Source of the DNA: Gammaproteobacteria bacterium
GTDB taxonomy: Bacteria; Pseudomonadota; Gammaproteobacteria; Steroidobacterales; XN24
DNA length: 33,013 nt
Direction of reading: 5' to 3'
Assembly (NCBI GenBank): GCA_029287575.1
Contig: JARFQW010000113.1
Span: 1-33,013 of the forward strand
Positions 23,123 to 29,203 of this stretch are shown piece by piece. The translations under genes were made by a program, and so were the position numbers. Under the pieces are notes generated by a model. The model did not search any database. It was not told the origin of the DNA and was given only the letters and a program-made list of their open reading frames with translations. The number at the start of each line of letters is the position of its first letter. Position 1 is the stretch's first letter.

Positions 23123-23907
23123 GGGCGGGTCCAGTCCGGCTCGCGACCCTCGGCGAAGGCTGCCGCCCCCTCTCGGGCCTCCGCCCCCGTTGTCGAGGCC
23201 GCGAAGACGCGAGCAGCGATTTCCAGGTCTTCCGGGCCGGGCAGGCCGCGGTCAAGAAGGGCGCGAGTGCTCTTCAGGGCGCCCGGAGCAACCAGCAGCA
23301 CCTGGGCGGCCAGCGATTCAAGCCGGGCATCGACGGTGCTGCCACCCTCGAACACCTCGTGGGCCAGGCCGATCCGGACCGCTTCCCTGGGACGGACCGG
23401 TTCGGCGGACAGGGCCATGCGGGCCGCATGGGCGTGGCCCACTCGACGCACCACGAATGGCAGAATCTGCGCCGGCGGAATACCCCGGGTGACCTCCGGC
23501 ATGGCGAAACGCGTGCCTCGAACCGCCAGGGTCAGGTCAGCAACGCACGCAAGCCCGAGCCCGCCCCCCATGACCGGCCCGTGAGCGGCCGCCACGACCA
23601 GCGCCGGGCTCTGGGCAAGTCGCAGCAGCATCTTGCCGAACGCCAGACTGATCTCCGTGAGGCGATCGACATCCTTTGCGGCTTCCCGGAGCTCTTTGAG
23701 GTCGGCGCCGGAACAGAAGCTGGCGCCGGCGCCGCGAAGAAACAGCGCCCGGATCCCGGGGTCCGCTTCCACCATTGACGTCACCGTGTCGAGTTCCGAC
23801 ACCATGCGGCCATTCATCGCGTTCAGGCGCTTCGGCCGATTCAGGGTGACCGCCAGAACGGCTTGGCGGCGCTCCACGATCAGGGTCTTAAACTCGGCCT
23901 CGCTCAT
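23119..23907 (-). CDS. Enoyl-CoA hydratase (crotonase fold), AtuE-like
   Basis: A 262-residue crotonase that would hydrate the carboxylated 2-enoyl-CoA; in an Atu pathway this is isohexenylglutaconyl-CoA. The CoA-binding/oxyanion motif CSGADLKELRE is at 65-75. In the second motif, GGGLGLA, residue 118 is Gly where classical enoyl-CoA hydratase has its first catalytic Glu; the second Glu is kept (Glu138, MPEVTRG). The following stretch, IPPAQILPFVVRRVG, is a feature I associate with AtuE-like hydratases. It starts with ATG 23907, 38 bp after the first acyl-CoA dehydrogenase, and overlaps the carboxylase gene by 4 bp. Confidence 0.9.
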   Translation of the reverse strand: MSEAEFKTLIVERRQAVLAVTLNRPKRLNAMNGRMVSELDTVTSMVEADPGIRALFLRGAGASFCSGADLKELREAAKDVDRLTEISLAFGKMLLRLAQSPALVVAAAHGPVMGGGLGLACVADLTLAVRGTRFAMPEVTRGIPPAQILPFVVRRVGHAHAARMALSAEPVRPREAVRIGLAHEVFEGGSTVDARLESLAAQVLLVAPGALKSTRALLDRGLPGPEDLEIAARVFAASTTGAEAREGAAAFAEGREPDWTRP

Positions 23908-23945
23908 GATGATTCAGCTCTGGTTGGTTCAGTCACGGCCTGCAG

Positions 23946-25103
23946 TTAGCCGCGGTGTTCGCCGCTCATCCCCATCAGCTTGCCGATGATGCCCAGCATC
24001 ATTTCGTCGCTGCCGCCGCCGATGGACATCAGCCGGAGGTCACGGTACATGCGTGACACCGGGTTGTCCCACATATAGCCCATGCCTCCCCAGTACTGCA
24101 GGCAGGCATCGGATACCTCCCGGGCCAGGCGCCCGCCCTTGAGCTTGCTCATGGACGCCAGCAGGGTGACGTCGGCCCCGGCCACGTAGTCTTCCGTGGC
24201 CCGGTAGGCCAGCGCCCGCAGCGCCTCGATTTCGGTCTGCAGCTCGGCGAGCCGGAACTGCACTACCTGGTTGTCCAGAACGGTCCGACCGAACGCCTTG
24301 CGCTGCGCGCAGTAGGCGGCGGTGTCGCGAATACAGTTCTCCATGGCTTTCAGGCTGACGGCGACGGCAAACAGGCGTTCCTCCTGGAACTGCATCATCT
24401 GCAGACGAAAGCCCATCCCTTCTTCGCCGATCCGGTAGCGAGCCGGAACGCGAACGCCATCGAAAAACACCTGGGCGGTGTCGGACGAGCGCATGCCCAG
24501 CTTGTCCAGCTTCGATCCCAGGCTGAGACCCGGTGTGTCCGTGGGCACGACGATCAGCGACTTGTTCGCGTGAGGCGGGCCGTCGCCCGTATTGGCGAGG
24601 ACACAAAGAAAGTCCGCCTGGGTGCTGTTGGTGATCCACATTTTCGTGCCGTCGATCACGTAGTCGTCTCCGTCGCGCCTTGCCCGGGTCTTGATGCTGG
24701 CGACGTCGGACCCGGCGTGCGGCTCGCTGACCGCTATGGAGCAGATCATGTCCCCGCGGATCGCGGGCTCGAGAAATTGCTCTTTCAGCTCCGGTGACCC
24801 GGACGACGCGAGGGCCGGTGTGGCCATGGAGGTCTGCACGCCGATGGCCATGGGCACGCCGCCGATACGGGCGGCCCCGAGTTCCTCGGCAAACACCATT
24901 TCGTAGCTGAAATCCAGGCCCATGCCCCCCACCGGCTCGGGCTTCGACAGCCCGAGCAGCCCCAGGGCGCCGAGCTTCGGAAAAAGTTCGTTTGCGGGAA
25001 ATTCCCCGGCGGCCTCCCAGTTGTCGGCGTGCGGGTCGATCTCGGTCTGCACGAAGCGCCGGACTGTCTCCCGAAGCTGTTCGTGCTCATCAGTGAACTG
25101 CAT
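23946..25103 (-). CDS. Acyl-CoA dehydrogenase, citronellyl-CoA dehydrogenase-like (AtuD-like)
   Basis: FAD-dependent dehydrogenase of 385 residues. Features: EELGAARIGGVPMAIGVQT, flavin loop VSEPHAGSDVASIKT, GTKMWITNSTQADF, KAFGRTVLDNQ, LQYWGGMGYMWDNPVSR and the C-terminal YRDLRLMSIGGGSDEM. At the MCAD catalytic Glu position it has Gly (about 362); Glu242 in QEERLFAV aligns with the base of isovaleryl-CoA dehydrogenase, another enzyme for beta-methyl-branched substrates. In Pseudomonas, AtuD oxidises citronellyl-CoA to geranyl-CoA, and this gene sits at the same place, between the carboxylase beta subunit and the hydratase. The start at ATG 25103 has GGAG nine bases upstream. Confidence 0.92.
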   Translation of the reverse strand: MQFTDEHEQLRETVRRFVQTEIDPHADNWEAAGEFPANELFPKLGALGLLGLSKPEPVGGMGLDFSYEMVFAEELGAARIGGVPMAIGVQTSMATPALASSGSPELKEQFLEPAIRGDMICSIAVSEPHAGSDVASIKTRARRDGDDYVIDGTKMWITNSTQADFLCVLANTGDGPPHANKSLIVVPTDTPGLSLGSKLDKLGMRSSDTAQVFFDGVRVPARYRIGEEGMGFRLQMMQFQEERLFAVAVSLKAMENCIRDTAAYCAQRKAFGRTVLDNQVVQFRLAELQTEIEALRALAYRATEDYVAGADVTLLASMSKLKGGRLAREVSDACLQYWGGMGYMWDNPVSRMYRDLRLMSIGGGSDEMMLGIIGKLMGMSGEHRG

Positions 25104-25135
25104 GTCTTGTTACTCCGGAGGGCTGGCGGGCCGGC

Positions 25136-26746
25136 TCAGAAACGGGTGATGCCGAAGGTATTGGGCCTGGGCTCCGTCTGTTCTGCGTCCCGGCAGGTAT
25201 CCAGGGCAAAGGCGAGCACGCCGCGGGTGTCCCTGGGGTCGATCAAACCGTCGTCCCAGAGCCGGGCGGTCCCGAAGAGGGCGGTGGAGCCGGCGTCCAG
25301 GCGCTCCGCGGTCGTGTTCTGCAGGGCTTCCATCTCGGCGGCATCCGGCTCGACCCCGGCGCGGCGGGCCTTGGCCTCGGCGACGATCCGCAGCACCATG
25401 CCGGCCTGGGCGCCGCCCATGACCGCCGTGCGGCAGTTGGGCCAGGCAAACACGAAGCGGGGATCCAGGCCCCGTCCGCACATGGCGTAGTTGCCCGCGC
25501 CATACGATCCGCCCACATGCACGGCGATCCGTGGAACGCGAGCGTTGGTGACCGCCTGGATGAGTCGGGAGCCGTGTTTGACGATACCGTCCCGTTCGGC
25601 GCGGGTGCCGACCATGAATCCGGTGGTGTTGTGGAGGAACACCAGGGGCAGGCCAGTCTGGTCGCAGAGCTGCACGAAGTGTGCGGCCTTATTGGCGCCT
25701 TTTGGGGTTATCGGGCCATTATTGCCGATGATGCCGACACGATGTCCGCAGATGCTTGCATGTCCGCAAACCGTCTGGGCGTCGTACTGCGCCTTGAAAT
25801 CGAGAAACTCCGATCCGTCGACGACCCGCGCGAGGATCTCCCGGCAGTCGTACGGCTCCCGGGGATCGGCGGGAACCACGCCAAGCAGCTCTCCCGGATC
25901 CCGGGCCGGAGGGGGCGCGTCGCTGCCCAGGCCCCCGGTCCGGGGCCAGGCAAGTCGCGCCATGATCTGGCGGGCCGTCTCGATGCCGTGGGCATCGTTC
26001 TCGGCCAGATATTCGGCCGTGCCCGTGATCTGCGCGTGCAGTTCGGCGCCGCCGAGCGATTCATCGTCGGCGACCTCGCCGGTCGCGGCACGGACCAGTG
26101 GCGGACCGGCCAGAAAGATCTTCGATTGGCCCCGAACGACGATCACGTAGTCCGAGAGACCCGGCTGGTAGGCGCCGCCCGCCGTCGCATTCCCGTGAAC
26201 CACGGTGATCTGGGGGATTCCTGCGGCCGACAGCCGGGCCTGGTTGGCAAAACCGCGGGCACCGTCAACGAAGATCTCGGTGACATGATTCAGATTGGCG
26301 CCGCCGCTCTCGGCCAGGGTGATGACCGGCAGCCGGTTCTCCAGGGCAATGGCCTGCAGCCGTAACCACTTCCAGAGACCGGCCGGCGTGATCGTGCCGC
26401 CCTTGACGGCGCTGTTGTTGGCGACCGCCAGAACGCGGCGGCCGTGCACGAAGCCTATGCCCGCGATGTAGCCGCCGCCGGCGGCGCTCCCGTCGGGGTC
26501 GTCGTGCATGAGCAGACCGGCCAGCGACGACAGCTCCAGAAACGGCGCGCCGGGATCGAGCAGCAGCCCGAGGCGTTCCCGGGGCAGCAGCTGCCCCCGC
26601 TTGTCAAAGCGCGGCCGGGCCCGTTCGGCGCGCTTGGCGGTGAGGGTCTCGTATTGGCGAAACCCGGAGACCGCCGCTTCCATGGCGCGCGCGTTGTCGG
26701 CGAATTCCTCACCGGACGGATCCAGAGCCGAGCGGAGTACCCCCAC
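25136..26746 (-). CDS. Acyl-CoA carboxylase beta subunit (carboxyltransferase), AtuC-like
   Basis: A 536-residue carboxyltransferase that moves CO2 from biotin to the gamma carbon of a 3-methyl-2-enoyl-CoA. Both crotonase-like halves are present: the N half with ESGGANLNH, GNATAGGAYQPGLSDY and GPPLVRAATGEV; the C half with GIIGNNGPITPKGANKAAHF, FLHNTTGFMVGT, GGSYGAGNYAMCGRG and AVMGGAQAGMVLR. The loop after GGANL reads IFVDGARGFANQ, three residues shorter and less bulky than the HFGRIFFNQ-type loop of methylcrotonyl-CoA carboxylases, consistent with a larger pocket for geranyl-CoA. The start is GTG 26746, two bases after the SDR stop. Confidence 0.93.
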   Translation of the reverse strand: MGVLRSALDPSGEEFADNARAMEAAVSGFRQYETLTAKRAERARPRFDKRGQLLPRERLGLLLDPGAPFLELSSLAGLLMHDDPDGSAAGGGYIAGIGFVHGRRVLAVANNSAVKGGTITPAGLWKWLRLQAIALENRLPVITLAESGGANLNHVTEIFVDGARGFANQARLSAAGIPQITVVHGNATAGGAYQPGLSDYVIVVRGQSKIFLAGPPLVRAATGEVADDESLGGAELHAQITGTAEYLAENDAHGIETARQIMARLAWPRTGGLGSDAPPPARDPGELLGVVPADPREPYDCREILARVVDGSEFLDFKAQYDAQTVCGHASICGHRVGIIGNNGPITPKGANKAAHFVQLCDQTGLPLVFLHNTTGFMVGTRAERDGIVKHGSRLIQAVTNARVPRIAVHVGGSYGAGNYAMCGRGLDPRFVFAWPNCRTAVMGGAQAGMVLRIVAEAKARRAGVEPDAAEMEALQNTTAERLDAGSTALFGTARLWDDGLIDPRDTRGVLAFALDTCRDAEQTEPRPNTFGITRF

Positions 26747-26748
26747 CG

Positions 26749-27615
26749 TCAGTCGCCCAGTGCCTTGGGCTTGCGGTAGCGGTGAAATCCCTGAAATGTC
26801 GTCACGTTTCTCGCCGGCGGCAGCGGGTAGAAGGCGGACTGCAGGCTGCCGCCCGCGTCGATCCGCAGGGTGGCGCCGGAGATGAAAGCCGCACCGTCGG
26901 ACAGCAGGAAGCAGATGCCGGCGCTGACCTCCGCCTCGGTGGCCAGGCGCTTGATAGGTACAGCCTCCTTGAGGCGCGGCAGCAGCTGACGCATGCCCGG
27001 GTCGTCGTACGTGTCCAGACCGCTGGAGGCAATCCAGCCCGGTGCGACGGCGTTAATCCGCACGCCGAACGCGCCCCACTCCACCGCGGCGGTGCGGGTG
27101 AAGTTCTCCATCCCGGACCGGGCCGCACCGCTGTGGCCCATCATCGGCATGCCGTTGTGGCAGTCGGCGGTGATGTTGACGATCGCGCCGCCGCTCTCCT
27201 TCATGGATTGGTTGAAAACCTCCCGCGCGACCAGGAACCCGCCGGTCAGGTTCGTATCGACTACCGCCCGAAACCCCTTGGCGGAAATGTTCGCCAGCGG
27301 CGACGGGAACTGGCCCCCGGCGTTGTTCACCAGGCCGTGCACCGGGCCATGGCTTGCCACGATGCGCGCCACGCTGGCCCGCACCAGATCCTCGTCACGG
27401 ATATCCATGGCGGCCGTGTCCGCGGCGCCGCCATCCTCGATGATCTCGGCGGCAACCGCGTCCAGCGCGTCCTGGCGTCGGCCGGCCAGAATGACCCGCG
27501 CGCCCAGGCTCGCCAGTTCATGGGCAGTGCAGCGCCCGATCCCGGAGCCGCCGCCCGTAACCAGGACGACCGTGTTTGTAAACAAGTCGCTGCGAAACAC
27601 GGATTGGTAGGACAC
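26749..27615 (-). CDS. SDR-family protein without the Tyr/Lys catalytic pair, AtuB-like
   Basis: A 288-residue Rossmann-fold protein with the SDR cofactor motif TGGGSGIG (20-27) and NNAGG (97-101), so NAD(P)(H) binding is expected. The active-site stretch reads MGHSGAARSG: aligning on the downstream ENFTRTAAVEWG puts Ser162 at the Tyr and Arg166 at the Lys of the YxxxK motif. His161 before it resembles the HAGSAK stretch of peroxisomal 2,4-dienoyl-CoA reductases. The family sits first in Atu operons as AtuB, usually called citronellol/citronellal dehydrogenase by homology. The start is GTG 27615 with GAGG seven bases before; it is the first gene of the operon, divergent from tetR. Confidence 0.88.
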   Translation of the reverse strand: MSYQSVFRSDLFTNTVVLVTGGGSGIGRCTAHELASLGARVILAGRRQDALDAVAAEIIEDGGAADTAAMDIRDEDLVRASVARIVASHGPVHGLVNNAGGQFPSPLANISAKGFRAVVDTNLTGGFLVAREVFNQSMKESGGAIVNITADCHNGMPMMGHSGAARSGMENFTRTAAVEWGAFGVRINAVAPGWIASSGLDTYDDPGMRQLLPRLKEAVPIKRLATEAEVSAGICFLLSDGAAFISGATLRIDAGGSLQSAFYPLPPARNVTTFQGFHRYRKPKALGD

Positions 27616-27775
27616 GGCGTTACCTCAATACCCGGCCACGGGTTTGCCGCCCCGAACGACTAGCGCAGGCCGTGGATCCAGTTCCCGGGAAAAGGCGGCC
27701 GGTCGGGTCATTGTCGCTGGCCGAGTGCCGAGATCACTGGACAGTTGCATGGTGCGGCCGGAGAGCATGACGGGC

Positions 27776-27822
27776 ATCCTACCGAGCAAGCGCTTGGTAT
27801 CACAAGCGGCGAATGGTCTAAT
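27776..27822. promoter_or_regulatory. Divergent promoters sharing a palindromic operator (TetR site)
   Basis: The perfect 10-bp palindrome CAAGCGCTTG (27787-27796) lies between the SDR operon and tetR. Rightward, TTGGTA (27794-27799) and TCTAAT (27817-27822) have a 17-bp spacer and would drive tetR, with the -35 inside the palindrome. Leftward, TTGTGA (27800-27805 complement) and TAGGAT (27776-27781 complement) have an 18-bp spacer that contains the palindrome. A second CAAGCG half-site is at 27803-27808, 16 bp from the first. One repressor bound here would block both directions. Bases 27616-27775 show nothing else I can support. Confidence 0.5.
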
Positions 27823-27849
27823 GACGAATACCCGCGTCATCCGACACTC

Positions 27850-28446
27850 ATGGCTCAGAAAGACATCCGCAACGGACACGGCCCCGCCAAGTCCCGATTG
27901 CTGAACAAAGCAACCCACCTGTTTCGCGTCCGCGGCTACGAACGCACGACGGTCCGCGATCTGGCCCGCGAGGTCGGAATCCACTCCGGCAGCATCTTTC
28001 ATCACTTCTCTAGCAAGGAGGCCATCCTGCATGCGGTCATGGAGGACAGTCTGCGCTCCTTGCTGGACCGGCAGGAGGCGGCGGTGGACCCCGAAGCAAC
28101 CGCGCGGGAACGGTTACATCAGCTGATCCGCGTGGAGCTCGGTTCCCACCTCGGAGAGTCCGGCGAGGCCATGAGCGTGCTCGTGGGCGAATGGCCCAGC
28201 CTGTCGGCGGAATCCCAGAAGGAACTACTGATTCTCCGGGACCGCTACGAGCGCCCCTGGGAGCAGGCTCTGGCGGAGTGCGTGGCCAACGGCGATCTCC
28301 GCGGCGACCCCGTGGTGGCCCGGAAACTGATTGCCGGCGCCCTGTTTCACGCCACGACCTGGTATCGCCCGGACGGTGCGATGAGTCTCGAGGACATCAC
28401 GCGGCAAGTCGTCACGATGGTCGTGCCCGGTTCGCCCGCCGGCTGA
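27850..28446 (+). CDS. TetR/AcrR family transcriptional repressor, AtuR-like
   Basis: A 198-residue regulator starting at ATG 27850 (MAQKDIRNGH); the frame opens at 27745, but that would run through the predicted promoter. The N-terminal helix-turn-helix spans about residues 14-60: LNKATHLFRVRGYERTTVRDLAREVGIHSGSIFHHFSSKEAI. The C-terminal ligand domain is helical and unassigned. It diverges from the acyl-CoA catabolic operon and faces the shared palindrome, so autorepression plus repression of that operon is the simple model, with an acyl-CoA intermediate as the inducer. Its last 35 bases overlap the 3' end of the small gene on the other strand. Confidence 0.9.
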   Translation: MAQKDIRNGHGPAKSRLLNKATHLFRVRGYERTTVRDLAREVGIHSGSIFHHFSSKEAILHAVMEDSLRSLLDRQEAAVDPEATARERLHQLIRVELGSHLGESGEAMSVLVGEWPSLSAESQKELLILRDRYERPWEQALAECVANGDLRGDPVVARKLIAGALFHATTWYRPDGAMSLEDITRQVVTMVVPGSPAG

Positions 28447-28699
28447 TTGCACCGTTTGCCGGGCTGCCGCAACGACCCCGCCAGATCCGCGCCACTCGCG
28501 CCACGGCCCGCTGCTCCCCCAGACTCAACAGATCGAACAGCGGATGCCGGGCCATGGCTTCCAGCCGCCGGACGATCTCATGGGCGAGGGTCGGGTCCGG
28601 GTCGTGCCCGTAGCGGGTCATCAGCAGGAACAGGTCCGCCTGCAAGGCGCCCGGCGGCCGGCGCAGGTCCCGGCAAGCCGGCTGCCGCTCATACGCCAT
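28412..28699 (-). CDS. Small hypothetical protein, second gene of a Fur-box operon
   Basis: A 95-residue protein I do not recognise. The ATG at 28699 overlaps the end of the upstream small gene by 11 bases, a common coupling arrangement. Codons show the strong third-position G/C bias of real genes here (e.g. GAC CTG TTC CTG CTG ATG ACC CGC). The sequence is basic and helical: ALQADLFLLMTRYG, then LAHEIVRRLEAMARHPLFDL, then EQRAVARVARIWRGR. There is no signal peptide, membrane helix or cysteine cluster. The frame is open to 28756, but the nearer ATG fits the overlap. The function may relate to iron because of the promoter of its partner. Confidence 0.55.
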   Translation of the reverse strand: MAYERQPACRDLRRPPGALQADLFLLMTRYGHDPDPTLAHEIVRRLEAMARHPLFDLLSLGEQRAVARVARIWRGRCGSPANGAISRRANRARPS

Positions 28700-29009
28700 G
28701 GCGTATGGCCCCACGGCGCAGGCCGCGCGTGGGCTCGTCGGCGCCAGGTTCGCCACTGGCGGCGAAATGCCGGCCCAGCAGGCTGGGAAGGGGCAGGGCG
28801 TCGCTCTCGGTGCTGTGGAACAGCGCCTGCTTCAGACCCTGGAGAAACAGGTCCCTGGCCAGTCGCCGGCGGCGGGCCTGCTCCCGGGAATCCGGCCCGA
28901 TGCGGGACGTGGGGTGATCTCCCTCGCACGGCGATCGTGCCGGATGGGTTCTCTCGCATGGCGGGACGGGATTGGGTATGCGGGCGGCAGCATGTCGGGG
29001 GCCTGGCAT
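28689..29009 (-). CDS. Small hypothetical protein behind a Fur-box promoter
   Basis: A 106-residue protein I do not recognise. The start is well supported: AGGAG (29018-29022) eight bases before ATG 29009 and a promoter-plus-Fur-box just upstream. The N-terminal 45 residues are Pro/Arg-rich and probably disordered; then comes a helical part (RRRLARDLFLQGLKQALFH) and DALPLPSLLGRHFAASGEPGADE. Codon third positions are G/C-rich from about codon 44 on. No known domain, signal peptide or metal motif is visible. It leads a two-gene unit whose second gene overlaps its stop, running against tetR and divergent from cysJ. Confidence 0.6.
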   Translation of the reverse strand: MPGPRHAAARIPNPVPPCERTHPARSPCEGDHPTSRIGPDSREQARRRRLARDLFLQGLKQALFHSTESDALPLPSLLGRHFAASGEPGADEPTRGLRRGAIRHGV

Positions 29010-29026
29010 GGAGGGATCTCCTAAAC

Positions 29027-29067
29027 GCGAATGATTCCCATTATTATTTAATTCCCGCCAATGTCAA
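29027..29067 (-). promoter_or_regulatory. Sigma-70 promoter overlapped by a Fur box
   Basis: On the minus strand a perfect -35 TTGACA (29062-29067) is followed after 16 bp by AATAAT (29040-29045). Bases 29027-29045 read AATAATGGGAATCATTCGC on that strand and match the 19-bp Fur consensus GATAATGATAATCATTATC at 14 positions, so Fur would cover the -10 and block transcription when iron is plentiful. Predicted initiation near 29033 leaves a leader of about 24 bases before the small gene at 29009. Confidence 0.6.
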
Positions 29068-29203
29068 CAGCCACGTGCAGGTCGCGGCCGGCCGCTGGCG
29101 GATCCCAATATGCTCCGCAGTTAGGCCGCCATAACGAGAAATGCGTTCGCGTCCCGCAGGGCAGTCCCTAACCTCGGATGCCCGCTACAAGCCAGGCCGA
29201 ATC

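Noticed and set aside
21218-23584. A 788-codon plus-strand frame antisense to the carboxylase alpha subunit and the hydratase
   Set aside because: Same codon-bias effect; the minus-strand proteins carry full catalytic motifs.
18329-27615. Reading the cluster as leucine/isovalerate (liu) catabolism
   Set aside because: Carboxylase, dehydrogenase and hydratase would fit, but there is no HMG-CoA lyase; the SDR, second dehydrogenase, synthetase and gene order fit Atu better. Kept as the main alternative.
28689-28699. The two small genes as one gene broken by a frameshift
   Set aside because: Both have coding bias up to the junction, and the second has its own ATG overlapping the first stop by 11 bases, a normal operon overlap. 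A sequencing-error frameshift cannot be wholly excluded.
28698-29024. A 108-codon plus-strand frame opposite the small gene
   Set aside because: No ribosome-binding site or promoter for it, while the minus-strand frame has AGGAG and a consensus promoter.
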